A stretch of DNA of 64,000 nucleotides, from positions 3,852,001 through 3,916,000 of the forward strand of contig NC_049564.1 of the NCBI RefSeq assembly GCF_013368755.1. The letters are read 5' to 3'. Position 1 is the stretch's first letter. Every line of letters starts with the position of its first letter. This document shows positions 11,925-28,750 of the stretch, piece after piece. The notes beneath the pieces were generated by a model. It was not told the DNA's origin and searched no databases. It worked only from the letters and a program-made list of their open reading frames with translations. Source of the stretch: Talaromyces rugulosus. Lineage: Eukaryota > Ascomycota > Eurotiomycetes > Eurotiales > Trichocomaceae. Made by a program: the position numbers and the translations under genes.

Positions 11925-12309
11925 ACGACTTATGAAACTGATTTCGAACCGCGAGGTGCTTGGATTATGTTTTTTTTTTGCTAGTTCTACTTTTTTTACT
12001 TGCGACCTTTTTGAGACCACGCTATCCATACTTGAGAAGCGTTCTTTGCATAGGGACTGGTTAGATAAAGATCTTTAGGGCGATTGATTAATTGAGCCTG
12101 GTATTATTCTCTTGTAGTGCTCTAGTATACTCTGTAGTATACTAGTTCTCTAAATGGATAGTATTGATACCCCGCCAATCGATATCGGACGGCGATCGGA
12201 GGTGCCCCGCAGCCCCTCATGTAAATTAACTAGCTATCACTACTCCAGAAAGTAATATTCTTCATCCTCATCGACACGCCGTCTCTACTTCCACACGTAT
12301 ACAGCAGCC
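11925..12309. other. Intergenic region between ppt1 and the DUF89 gene
   Basis: 3' UTR of ppt1 and promoter of the downstream gene. AT-rich; nothing gene-like seen. Confidence 0.5.
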
Positions 12310-14041
12310 ATGGAGCTCGATCCAAAGACGCGTAAGGCAATTGATCCTTCTTGAACTTTATACAATGCAAGAATGCGTTACTGATTGCTACTTTCAGCTC
12401 AATACACAACCTCCGATCCCAACAGTTTCGCCTGTGTGTCGGCCCATGAGCGATGGCCAGTTATCATAGTGAGCAGCACAATTACGCAAAGCTTTCGGTG
12501 GAAAAAAAATAAAATAATTGAAGCTGAACTCAACAGACCGGAACGATCGATGACCTCCACCGAAGCGTTGGCAATGTCCCCACGACAGACGAGGAGAAAC
12601 GAGCAGAGGGGAAGGGAATTATTGAGGATCTGGCCAAGCTGAAATATGAATTGCAGCACAACCGTCAATTGACGTGAGTTTTTTTTTTTTTTTTGTCTTC
12701 TCTTCAGAGGGATGTGATGTGCTAAACAACGGCAGTCCCCTGCTCGACGACGGCGAGTCTGATATTGCAGAGTATAACAAGGAGCTGGAAGCACGAGGGC
12801 CTCCGACGTGGCATAATGTGGCATGGTTGTTCTCGGAATGTTATCTCTGTATGTTCCCCATCGACAAGAATATAAAGAGAGAAGCTGATTTTTAAAAGAC
12901 CGGCGAATCGCAACCCTGTTCAAGCGATCCAAGTCCTGGAAAGGCTACGACGTGTTCTCGCGCCAAAAGATGTCAACCTTTAAATCCTCGCGCCCAGCAG
13001 TGTTGGAACTAGCAGCCAGATACAAAGCTCTCGCTCTCGAGGCTGAAAAGCAGAATACCGACGGACTCAGCGCAGCCCAAATCGAGGACGCTGAGCGAGT
13101 CATCTTTACGGAAATGTGCGAGATTTGTCTATGGGGGAACGCCACGGACCTGTCGCTCCTCACGTCGCTCACATACGAGGATATCCAGAAACTGCAGGGC
13201 TCCGAGGCCCGTAAGGCTGCGGAAAAGAATATTCTTGTCAACGATACCAAGGCTGCCTACGACACACTGCGAGATGCGCGAAAGACAAAGAAGGGTGAAG
13301 AGCGCCGTGTTGATATTGTGCTTGATAATGCCGGCTTCGAGCTCTTTGTCGACTTGATCCTTGCAGGATACCTGCTCTCCTCGGGCCTAGCCACGACCGT
13401 CGTCCTGCGGCCCAAGACTATCCCCTGGTTTGTATCAGATGTCGTTCCGCGAGACTTTGCAGACTTGTTGAACGCGCTCGTCGATCCGCAAGCCTTTTAT
13501 ACCGCGGCCGACGACTCTGGCCGTGAACACGAGCCACTAACAGACAAGGAAGTCGAAGAAGTGAAGTTTCTCTTCACTCAATGGAGCACTTTCCACGCCG
13601 AGGGGAAACTGGTTCTTCGTCCTCATCCGTTTTGGACGGGGCCTGGCGGTTACTGGCGTTTGCCTACTACTGCCCCTGACCTGTTTGAGGACTTGCAGTC
13701 TGCCGAACTCGTTCTTTTCAAGGGAGATCTAAACTACCGTAAATTGACAAGCGATGTATGTCTCCTTTCCCTCTTTTCTTGCCGGCAAAATGTCTAACTT
13801 TGACTAGGCTGCCTGGGACCCAACAACCCCCTTCACAGAAGCCATCGGACCCCTCGGCCCCAAATCCGGAATCCGTATCCTGTCCTTCCGGACCTGCAAA
13901 GCCGATACCGTTGTCGGCCTCTCGCCAGGCGAAGATGAGCGACTGCGACAATTGCCCGGTGGAGGAGGTGATTCTGGTGCGCGCAAATGGGCCTGGAGCG
14001 GGAAATGGGCTGTTGTGTCGTTTTCTAACGGCAAGGCTTGA
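12310..14041 (+). CDS. DUF89/ARMT1-family metal-dependent phosphatase
   Basis: Predicted 477-aa protein in six exons: 12310-12331, 12398-12468, 12537-12673, 12736-12848, 12899-13755 and 13808-14041. All junctions keep phase. It matches the eukaryotic DUF89 family (yeast YMR027W, human ARMT1). These are Mn/Ni-dependent phosphatases that hydrolyse reactive sugar phosphates such as fructose-1-phosphate, a proposed damage-control role; a carboxyl methyltransferase activity was also proposed for ARMT1. Supporting motifs are RWPVII near the N-terminus, WLFSECYLYRRI, and the metal-binding stretch DNAGFELFVDL around residue 256, followed by LPTTAPDLFEDL and LVLFKGDLNYRKLTSD with AAW after it. The helical N-terminal domain and length fit. 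No targeting signal is evident, so a cytosolic location is inferred. Confidence 0.9.
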
Positions 14042-14359
14042 GATGAGTTATCGTTGTGTATATTGCCTTCTTGGAAAGATGAATAATAGATCTAGACGAA
14101 TAAACTCAAGGAATATACATTGGGCTTCACGGCTCAAAGGGGTTCGTTCAATATTGCATATGTATTAGCACCTATCAATTGATACATGCGAGTAAAAGTT
14201 ACTAGAAAGAAGTTGACTATGATACTATGATCCTGACTCGTCATACCGCATTAATCCATCTCTTTCAACTACATGTACATCCTGACCCCAAAAGTTACTC
14301 GACATCACAAGAGAAACCCATTCCTTTAGGTATTCTTCCAGGCAAAAGACGGTCGAAAT
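14042..14359. other. Convergent 3' region (DUF89 gene / cut12-like gene)
   Basis: About 320 bp of AT-rich sequence with the two 3' UTRs. Nothing gene-like. Confidence 0.5.
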
Positions 14360-16445
14360 TTAAAGAAAGATCTCAAGCTCATTCTCCTTGTCTTCTCCTC
14401 CCTGCAAACGTTGTTTCTGCTCCAGTCGAGTCTTTGCTGCAGCGGCGCGCTCGGGAGCAATTCTCTCTTGTGTGACCATAGGCGTAGCCCATCGGCTTTG
14501 CGACAATGGTAACAAGGGCGTCTTGCTTATATCGGGTGTTTGAGTCTGAGTTGGCCTGGCCTTACCATCCCCACTGGAATCTGCCGCTTGCACTGATCGA
14601 TTTGTCGATGGAGGTGTCACGGGGCGCTCTCTTGAATACGGCGGACGTTCCTTCTGTCCAGGCGGAGAGGGCGGTGGCAGGTCGGTGTCGATGTTTGGGT
14701 CCCAAATTTTGACTGTTCTTGGCAATTCTGTCGGTTTGTCTGCCGCTGCGTCCTTCACATCCCGTCGTTCATCTGGACGGTCGTCTTGTAAATCATTGGG
14801 GATCGTTTGGCAACTATCTGGGTCCTGATTGCCTACCTGTGTCATGTCCTCTGGGTTCCTTGAGGGTATTTTCACGCGCTGCCCACCAAAATCATGAACG
14901 CGCACCCCTGGGTACTCTTCTGGGGGACTGAGATCACTGTCTCTCAGGCCGTTCGATCGCTTCGAAATTTCCAAATCGGCGACTCTATTTTCCAGGAATC
15001 TGATTTTGTTTAGTTGATTTTCCCTTTCGTGCTCATACACCTGTTGATATTCCAGGAATTTCTCTTTGTATTCTTGGCTTCGTTTCTCAAATTTCGTCAC
15101 TCGCTGTTTCAATTTCTCTTCTTTGTCCAATCGCTGTGCATCCCACTTGCGCTGCTCGCTTTTGAACCGTGTTATATTCTTCTTGAGTTGAGCATTTTCT
15201 TTCTCGAGTTGCTGCACCTTGGAATCTGAAGACTTGGCCAGTTCTCGAAGCTTTATTAACTCGTCGCCGTGGCTTCTCTCTTTGAGTTTTTTGTTAGCTT
15301 GTTCAAGGTCGAACTGTAACCTGTAGATCTCCTCCTTATCCTTAAGGAACCTATCCGATTCGGTCTGCTCCTCTTTCGTGCCTACCACTCCATGTCGCTG
15401 AAGAGTTTTCCGTAGCGTGTCTACCTTGTGCTTGTACTGAACAGCCAAGGCGGTTTGTATGGTGAGATCCCGAACGAGCTTCTCTTTGTCACCCTCGCCC
15501 CCATTGCTGACCATGTCGGAGGCAAGCCCTGTTACATGGCGCTCCATTTCCACAACTTTCTTTTCTTCGTTTTCCAGTCGCAGCCTCAGGCGCATCGCTT
15601 CTGCGTCTTTTTTGCGTGCATAAGATCTAGTGGCCGAACGGTATTGGACAAGTTTTCTGATCTCTATGTCTGTTCTTTTCCGATAGCTGTCAAATTCGGC
15701 TTTCCAGTATTGTCCTGATTGGGATTGCGGGTCATCGAGATTGACGGTTTCATCTTTTTTATCGGCAAGACCAGCATCGACAGCATCCAGACTCGCCTGT
15801 CTAGAGGGGGATTTTCCACTTCGTGCTGGCTCAACCTGTCTGGGAAGCTCTTCGGTACGGTGTTCCCGAGCGTCGAGTAGACTCTGCGTGAGTTTGCTTC
15901 TTGGTTTCGAGTTTGCACTGCTCTGCCCTGATGTCCATTGAGAAGATACGGAGCCGGGAGCGGGAAATGTTGTGGCTTCATCCGTCGCCAATGGGTTGTC
16001 TTTCTTCAACTCGTCGTGATGAACGGTGCTGCCGAATGAAACCGTTTTGCGTCGATTCGATGTTGTTCCAGGTGTCATTAGGATGCTTTTCGTCGGCGAT
16101 AGACTGAGCTGATTTTCTGAGCTCAAGTTTTGCTTCTCACTGGGTTTTTGTCGATCCGCCTCCTGAGAGGTGGTAGCTTTGCTATTCTGCATCGTAGAGT
16201 CTGGCTGGTCTTTGGAGACAATTCGCTGTCCAACTACTGTATCATCTTCACCTGTGGGAGTCCCAAACACTGCACTTTTAAAGGCGCGTAAAGCGAAGAC
16301 AGGGCCAGGTGTTTGCGGGGGGTCAAAAACTCTCGAATCATCTTTGCGACCTGTCAGCTTTTTCTTGTTCACGTAGATGCACCGCGTGAAGCTTACCCGT
16401 GGACGGCCTCTCCTGCCCGTCTTGCCCCGTGATCCAGCCCAGCAT
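14360..16445 (-). CDS. Cut12-like spindle pole body protein
   Basis: Predicted 679 aa in two exons, 16397-16445 and 14360-16350, minus strand. A 46-bp intron (16351-16396, GTAAGC...CAG) joins a first exon reading MLGWITGQDGQERPSTG to RKDDSRVFDPPQTPGPVFALRAFKSAVFGTP. The simple open frame starts further upstream in another phase and gives an unrelated N-terminus, so the spliced start is preferred. The protein resembles fungal spindle-pole-body formation proteins of the Cut12 domain family: PPQTPGPVFA, RAFKSAVFGTP and SILMTPGTTSNRRKTVSFG. The last looks like a PP1-docking or phosphorylation site region. A long coiled coil (about residues 240-480) and a Pro-rich tail follow. In fission yeast Cut12 sits at the spindle pole body and promotes mitotic commitment through Polo and PP1. 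Confidence 0.85.
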
Positions 16446-16925
16446 ATTGCAATTTCACGTGTATCTGGTTTCAATGAGTCGCGAGACACGCCATGCTCGA
16501 GACCGCGGTCTGCTAGTAGGACTTGGTGCAGGTTGACGTGGTTTTGACTTGGTTTGTTTACACGGACAGCTTTGACGTGGGTCACCGCCTTCCCTACTTG
16601 GGCGACACCGCTGCGGGTGTACCCAACCGCAACTGGTTAGCGCTGGTGGGGCCTTATCGATACCGCTACTTCGCGCCAACACGTGTGACTAGTCCGCTGT
16701 TAAAAGATCCCTCCTCCCCCCGCCAGCTCATCCCATCTTGTCTCGTGTACTTTTGTTTTTCATGCAAACACACCAACACAGTAATTACGGAACCACGCAA
16801 CGATGTATTCCTTCGAGATATAGAGGGCTGCAGCTTCGGCTGCAATCTTTGTCACCATTTCATGTGACAAGGGCCTGTTTTCGCCAGCAGACACTTTTGC
16901 TTCAACCTATGCCCAAAGCCCAGCT
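16446..16925. promoter_or_regulatory. Divergent promoter between cut12-like gene and gcn2
   Basis: The 480-bp interval between the two starts includes GCN2-side leader ATGs. One uORF lies directly at the start codon (16909-16929). No other gene. Confidence 0.5.

Positions 16926-16929
<4 letters not shown>
16909..16929 (+). promoter_or_regulatory. Upstream ORF overlapping the gcn2 start codon
   Basis: ATG at 16909 opens a six-codon frame (MPKAQL) whose TGA overlaps the gcn2 ATG as ATGA (16926-16929). The same frame is open further upstream from 16738. If the transcript includes this region, the overlap could allow reinitiation or reduce basal translation. Confidence 0.6.
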
Positions 16930-22038
<5,109 letters not shown>

Positions 22039-22180
22039 TGATGACTATGAGCAGCTATTTTTTTTTTTATATAAGCTGACAGAATTCAAAATATTTAAAG
22101 AATTATAGTTTTTTTCCCAGGTATCTGATAAATAATAGTATACAAATTAACACCGAATGCACCAAAATATTCAAACCACA
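22039..22180. terminator. Convergent 3' region of gcn2 and cwc2
   Basis: Only about 140 bp of AT-rich DNA separate the two stop codons, so the 3' UTRs may overlap. Confidence 0.4.
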
Positions 22181-23664
22181 TCATTCACTGTCGTCGTCAC
22201 TGCCATAGGCAACCAAAGACCCTCCCAGATTCGCTGGTGCGGGTTTAGCCACCGTCGAATACCCCTTCAAGGCAGCTATGGTTGAATTAGACAAGATACC
22301 ACCGCCAGACTGTTGCGTTTCGGAAGCAGCAAGCTGTGCGTGAGAAGCTTCAAGCAGTTGTTGCTGCTGTTCAGAATTTTCAATCTGTAGCTGTTGCTGT
22401 CCTGAAGCACCTTCAATTTCCTTGGTCCGCGCATACCAGATTTCGTCGGACGGCTCGTAGCCATCAAGGCCAAAGGTTCCCTCGATCTTTTTCCTCTTCT
22501 TCGCTTCTGGATCACGGCCTTCCAGCTCGGCGACGAATTCGGCGGGGAGAGCCCGTCTGACGGCCTCGGCCGCTTGCTCTTCTAAACGCTGGCCTTCGCG
22601 CTTTTGTGCTAGAGGATTTGGGTCGACTGTTGCCCAACGGACGTTGAGGATTTCGTTGTGATCCAGACCTGGGAAAATGTTAGAAACTCCACAATTCTGT
22701 AATGTCTTCATTGAGATACATACTTTGATGAGCCATGGCTTCTTTTGCGAATTGTGCATTGGCCTAGTGAACGTGTTAAAAGCCGCGGTATGGTTTCTAA
22801 TTCAGGAATTGTACTCACCTCATTCGAATAAGTAACGAAAGCAACACCTCGTGAGGTCAGCACACGGGTGCGCTCTACCTGACCCCATTCTTGAAAATGC
22901 CGAGCAACAATTTCCTCAATGTCATCAGTGACGTGAACGCGACCGACATAGAGTGTCCGGTTCTGCCGCATAAATGAACCAACACCACCCATGTCATCTC
23001 TGTAATCGCTGAATTTATCTCGACCGAAGCAGTCCACGTTGGGGTTGAAAAGGTCGTGGATGGTTGGTAGACGATGAAGGTATTCGCATTCATGGCCTTT
23101 CGGGCTGTTTTTTTTTGAGAACTATTAGTATTCAAAAGTACGAATATCAAGTTCAAGAACTGATGCTTACCAAATACCCCTTGCGAAGAACAGACAAAAG
23201 TACGAGCCCGTCACTTTGTCGGCACGTGTGTAACCACTATCCTTCACAACATTACATCGTCCAGCTGCAGCTGTTTTTGAAAGATATTTGTCTTCACGAT
23301 CTCCACCTGACCATTTATTATACCTATTAGTAGCAAGGTTAGCCGGACCACGTCCTCAAAACTACCATGACGATCAGAGAGGCGCATACCAAATATTGAA
23401 AATGGTTCCGGTCTGCGGCGGTGGCTCTGACTTGATTGTCGATGGATCGACCTGCGGCCTGGCCGGGCGCTTTTTCCGTCTAATTATTTTTTTCGTCTTC
23501 TTCTGGGGCGCATCGCCATCGGTTGTCGCGACAGCAGTATTGTCCGATGAAGGCTGTGTGAGAGCAGTCTGAGGGTCTTCAGGTGCTTCGGACTGCTCAA
23601 GCAATTCATTCACAGCAGTCTCCGCAGCCGCTGCTGGGTTTTCTGCAACTGCCGTGTCCGCCAT
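22181..23664 (-). CDS. cwc2: Pre-mRNA-splicing factor Cwc2
   Basis: RNA-binding component of the Prp19-associated complex that contacts U6 and the pre-mRNA in the active spliceosome. Predicted 413 aa in five exons: 23390-23664, 23171-23323, 22819-23104, 22724-22763 and 22181-22668. The fourth exon is only 40 nt. Recognised parts are an acidic/Ala-rich N-terminus; the Torus segment FNIWYNKWSGGD followed by CNVVKDSGYTRAD; CCCH finger residues in [21 protein letters not shown]; and an RRM with RNP motifs TLYVGRV and GVAFVTYSNEANAQFA. After the RRM, LNVRWATVDPNP and a Gln-rich tail are typical. The GTAAGC donor at 23165-23170 is chosen over a nearby GTATTT because only it gives GICPKGHEC. Confidence 0.93.
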
Positions 23665-24005
23665 ATTTCCTTTTTCGCTTTGTCGATGTTGATATATGCA
23701 GACAAGTTTAAGGTCGGAAAGTTGAAGTTGCGGCGCAAGTTAAAAATAACGCTTACGTAATGTGGATTTTGCCGCTTTTTGCCGCTCGAGATTTGATATC
23801 AGTATCGGACCGGCAAATGTTTCGATTGGTAAAGATTCAGAAGCTACGGTTAAGATTCTCTGTTTCCTGTGATTCTGTTTTCTTGTTTTTCTTATTTGCA
23901 ATCAATCTTTCATTTATAACCCGCATCCGCGTGGTCATTGAGACTTTCGTTACCTGATATCGTCTATCGTTGATTGCGGGGAAATCCCAAGAAAAAACAG
24001 GCACC
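23665..24005. promoter_or_regulatory. Divergent promoter of cwc2 and rbg1, with TTACGTAA
   Basis: The 341-bp interval contains the perfect palindrome TTACGTAA at 23753-23760. This is the consensus of Yap1/AP-1-type bZIP factors. No gene seen. Confidence 0.5.
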
Positions 24006-25607
24006 ATGGTGAACATCACGGATAAGATCAAAGAGTACGTTTCTTCCTCTAGTTTCAGTGTTGTTCTCGCTAAACAGCTATCGTCAGGATCGAGGATGAG
24101 ATGCGAAGGACGCAAAGTAAGCTCAAGCATTTTTCTAGCCCCGCATTTCAAAGGCTTATCATATTGTTATGTTAGAAAATAAGGCAACAGGTAAGAAATC
24201 CAAGTATTTGACTCCAAGGACGATCCTTGAAATTTCTAACTTAATGGTTCAGAGTATCACCTGGGTCTTTTAAAAGGGTATGTTGAACTGGAACCCGAGA
24301 AGCAGATTCTGTCAGCGTGATGACCTGACGGATTTTTCTTCTTCACAGCAAACTCGCTCGCCTCAGAGCACAACTTCTCGAGCCAGCTGGAGGCGCTGGT
24401 GCTGGAGGAGGCTCTGGGTTTGATGTCAGCAAAAGTGGCGACGCTCGTGTTGCTTTGGTCGGCTTCCCATCCGTGGGCAAGTCGACGTTCTTGTCCAAAA
24501 TCACAAAGACGCGCAGCGAAGTAGCCGCGTACTCGTTCACCACGCTTACTGCGATCCCCGGTGTTTTGGAGTATGGAGGAGCCGAAGTACAAATCTTGGA
24601 TTTGCCCGGTATCATTGAAGGTGCCGCGGAGGGCAAAGGTCGAGGTCGACAAGTCATTTCTACCGCCAAAACCAGTGATTTGGTCGTCATGATTCTTGAT
24701 GCGACTAAACGGGCTGAGCAGCGTGCATTGCTGGAGGCAGAACTTGAAGCTGTTGGAATTAGGCTGAATCGTGAACCGCCGTTAGTCCCCCCTCTTTTGA
24801 TAAGAAATATAGCTCTGACTGTGTCCTACCACAGTAATATCTATTTGAAAGCGAAAAAGGCCGGTGGAATGAAGATTACATTCCAAAATCCACCGAAGAA
24901 CTTGGACGAGAAAATGATCTATAATATCCTCCGGGACTACAAAATGCTCAATTGCGAAGTTTTAGTTCGAGATGACCACGGTTAGCTAAACAACCCACGT
25001 GCCACCGATGAGCCATGGCCATGATTTTCTAACAGCTCATAGCAACTGTCGACGATCTGATTGATGTTATTATGAAAGATCATCGAAAATACATCCGATG
25101 GTACGTAACTCTTCCCAGACCATATACTTGAACGGTGGTTAATATTCAACCCTTCTTTTCTAGCCTGTATGTATACAACAAAATCGACAGTGTTAGCGTC
25201 GACTTTTTAGACAAGCTTGCTCGTGAACCACATACAGAAGTGATGAGCTGTGAGCTCGACCTCGGTATTTCAGACGTTGTCGACCGCGTGTGGAAAGAAC
25301 TTCGACTCATTAGAATTTACACAAAGCGGTACGCTCTCAGATCCCTGAAAGAAAGGATGGGGGGAAAAGTTTTGCTCTTTGACTAACGCACAATCACAGA
25401 AAAGGAATTGATCCTGACTTCGGCGATGCATTGATCGTCCGCAGCAACTCGACAATAGAGGATGTCTGTGACGCTATCCACCGTACACTTAAAGATACCT
25501 TTAAATATGCATTAGTCTGGGGAGCAAGCGCAAGACATATCCCGCAGCGTGTGGGTTTGAGTCATCCAGTTTGTGACGAGGATGTCGTTTCGATTATTGC
25601 CAAGTAG
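24006..25607 (+). CDS. rbg1: DRG-family GTPase Rbg1
   Basis: Translation-associated GTPase (developmentally regulated GTP-binding protein 1) that works on ribosomes with a Dfrp/Tma46 partner. Predicted 368 aa in nine exons: 24006-24034, 24088-24116, 24176-24190, 24253-24277, 24349-24780, 24835-24980, 25043-25100, 25164-25328 and 25400-25607. The N-terminal helix is scattered over four exons of 15-29 nt ([19 protein letters not shown], then [14 protein letters not shown]). GTPase motifs are G1 GFPSVGKST (about 71), G2 FTTLT, G3 DLPGIIEG and G4 NKID, with an S5D2L insert and the C-terminal TGS domain ([17 protein letters not shown]). The length is almost that of yeast Rbg1. The acceptor before exon 7 is TCATAG; an AG nine bases upstream would add LI and is less likely. 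Confidence 0.94.
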
Positions 25608-25830
25608 TCGTCATGTGTAACTCAAAAAGAAGTATCGTTAATTATGTTACGCATACGCATGAAAATTTCAAATTATGAAGTTGTTTCACGCAAAAGTCTA
25701 TACTCAGTAGCCAGCCCTTGTAAAATACACGTACAAAAAATTAACCCGAAAATAATAACAAGAAGGAAAAAAAGTGTACAGGAACGAAAGGTGAAAAAAA
25801 TAGACCGAAAATAGTAAGGAGAAGTCACAA

Positions 25831-28750
25831 CTAACGCAGTAGCTTTTCAATGTCACCAAGCCTAGCGGCTGTGTGTTGACCTTTCTTTTTGTTTTCGGTT
25901 TCACTGAGTGCAGTCATCGAGAGAAGACGTTTGTTCTCTTGAATCTCAATGACACGATCTTCAATAGATCCTTCCATAACCAAACGCCAGATGGTAGTCT
26001 CACGCGTCTGGCCGAGTCGATAGACTCGATCCATGGCTTGGTCTTCAATAGCAGGAGCCCACCAACTGTCGCACAGGACAACTTGGCTTGCAGCCACAAG
26101 ATTGAGGCCAACGCTACACACATTAAGACTAGCAAGCAAAACCGTGCAGTTTGGCTCATTGGAAAACTCGGTGATGGCTTGGTCTCGTTTCTTTGAGTTC
26201 AGTTTGCCATCAATGCGGACAAACTGGATTCCGTGGCGCTTGATATGGGGTTCCAAAATATCAAGAAATGAAGTCCATTGGCTGAATACCACAGTCTTGG
26301 TTCCCTCTGTTTGGCCTTTGGCGGTTAATATCTTGATAAGGGCGTCAACCTTGCTGCTGGTTGCATTGGGGTCCACGCTGTCAGCTCCCATATCTTCGCC
26401 CATTTCGGTAGCTGGTGAAACCAGATTGTTTGCATCTTTAATATCGGCACGACACATTGGACATTTGTGCTGTCTCTCGATGACCTGCTCAATACATGCT
26501 TTGTCGAAAGCGTGTGCGCAAGCAGTAATGACAGGTTGCTCCAAATTATCAAGACAGATTGCACATGTTTCTTGGCTTTCAATCCGTAGTTGTAGAAGTT
26601 CCTGAAGTGCCTTTACGTTCTCTGGTGTCAATTCCACAACTTTGTGTTGTTCAAGCATAGACGTCAACTTGGTCACACGGTCCTTGCACAGTGCCCAATG
26701 ATTGCACACCTGACGCATTCGAAGAAGGACTTCGAGAATATGCGAGTAGGTAGGTCCCCCGCTGCCTTTAGTCTGATACTGATTGAGCATTCCCTTCGCT
26801 TCGGCTCTATAAAGTTGATTAGCGCTGCTAGAGCTAAGAAAGGGTTTGAAAGTACATACTGAAACATTTCATATTTCTCTTGCTCGTGAGAATGAAATTT
26901 GATGCGTAGAACATGAGATTTCAAAGGAGGAAGCCGTAGGTTGATAAACTCCATGTCCTTACGCCGTCGTAGACAAATCGCTGCCATCATTTCTTGGAGA
27001 AGGTAAACACCATCTGGATCACCTTGGCTAAGAGGGCGGATAAGGACGGCGTTGAACATGGCAAGGTCATCTAGCCCGCCGGAGAGCTTGAGGAAACGGA
27101 CCTGCGAGTAGAGGTCTCTGAGTGAGTTGATGATAGGAGTTCCAGTCAGCGTCCAGCGGGAGTCGGCTTGTAGATTGTAAGCGGCGAGGGCGCCTTTTGA
27201 TCGAGGATTTCGGATGGTGTGACCTTCATCAAGCACAACACGACGCCAATTAACGGAGTAAAGTCCAGAAGAACGTTTAACAGGAGGCCCGTCAGACTGC
27301 GTATATTCTGAAGCTAGTGCTCCATAGCTTGTGATGACAACGTCATACCCACTCAAATTTGCACCTTTTTTATTCGTTCCGTGATAGACAAGTATCTTCG
27401 GGATATGCTCTGGTTTCACATGAGCCTCGATTTGGCCTTTCCAGTTGCTCATAACGCCAACAGGGCTAATTATCAGAGTAATCGACGAAGATTGGGGGTT
27501 CCTAGGTTTTGAATTGGCCATTATTAACGAGATAATTTGAATGGTCTTGCCCAGGCCCATGTCATCTGCTAGAATACCTCCACTTGCAAGCGTTGGGGGT
27601 TGAGAGGTAGCAAAGTGGGTAGCAATATTTTTATATCTAATGCCCTCCCGTTTCCAAAGCTGTACAGTGCCAGGAGAACCTTGCTCTGGAAGAGAGGGCG
27701 CCTCTTTGGCCAGCATCCACGCGAGGCCCTGACGCTGATATGAAAGTAGCTGGGTCTTCATACTGGACGGGGTGTCAGCCATTGGCATGCTAGCCAGGTC
27801 GGATTCATTGATGCCGAATTTTTCGACTGCTTGTCCCATTTGACGAGGATTGAAGGTGCTGCTCTGGTTGATGAGGTCTTCGAGAGTTGCAGGATTGATG
27901 GCTTCCTGAGAACGGCCAGCCTGGGTATACGAGTCCTGCCGGCCAGCCTCCTCTGCATTGCCCCGTTTCATGGCTTCTTTGCGTATCCGATCACGCTCTG
28001 CTTCTGCTGCGCGATTGGGCGGTCTGATCTGAACTGGAAATCTATCTTGCTTCATTCGACGCTTCAGCGCCTCTTGCTCAACCGGGTTTCGGGTTGCGTA
28101 AAGTCTGAGTTTGAGGGGGCAATCATAAGTACCAATGACGCCAGTGAGAATGCCCTCGACCATCACACATTTCTCATCCTATATTCAATCAGTGGATAAA
28201 TCAAGGCACAATTCATCAGGAGCTTTACCATATACTTTGCCAGTTTTGACGCTACAGTACGGGGGATATGGCCAATTTGTTGACCCATGACATTCAATAC
28301 GCGAATAGCATTCGAGTCATATGGATTCTGAGGTTCTCTCTTGACTGTAACGTGTTCACCCAAAGTAGCAAACCCCCGGTAATATTGTACTCCGACAATC
28401 TTGGTGGGTAGGTCGGCTGGCAGTCAGTCAGCGAGAGTAGCAATCGCGATGACAGTGATAGACGACTTACTTAGGAATTCAGAATCACTGATGCTGTTGA
28501 AGTCATCGGCGTTCTGGGTGCTCTGGACGAGGTCGTCGGCACCAGCATCATCATCATCAAGCTGGCTGAATCGAATCGAATCGGCCTGACTGAGGGGAAC
28601 AAAAGCAGTGTCTTGCCCAAAGCGCTGCCCCGCGTTCATGCTGTTCCCTGAAAACCTAGGCTGTGGACTCCGACCAACCTTGGCTGGACGTGAACTTCCT
28701 TCATCTTGGGTCAAGTCTATCGCGTCGACGTGACGCTTCTTGGCCGTCAT
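25831..28750 (-). CDS. HIRAN-SNF2-RING DNA-dependent ATPase (HLTF/Rad5-like)
   Basis: Predicted 920 aa in four exons: 28471-28750, 28229-28416, 26860-28178 and 25831-26806. Domain order is a Ser/Asp-rich N-terminus; a HIRAN domain (about 100-190: VGVQYYRGFATLGEHVTVKR, ending GHIPRTVASKLAKYM); SNF2 ATPase with Walker A DDMGLGKT (about 361-368) and DEGH box (about 463); a C3HC4 RING finger (about 677-715, CAICLDNLEQPV...CPMCR) inserted between helicase lobes; and a helicase C lobe with VFSQWTSFLD and DRVYRLGQTR. This is the architecture of HLTF and Rad5/Rad8, which remodel stalled forks and polyubiquitinate PCNA. It is shorter than yeast Rad5. Whether it acts as the true Rad5 or as an extra HLTF-like paralogue cannot be decided here. 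Confidence 0.9.
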
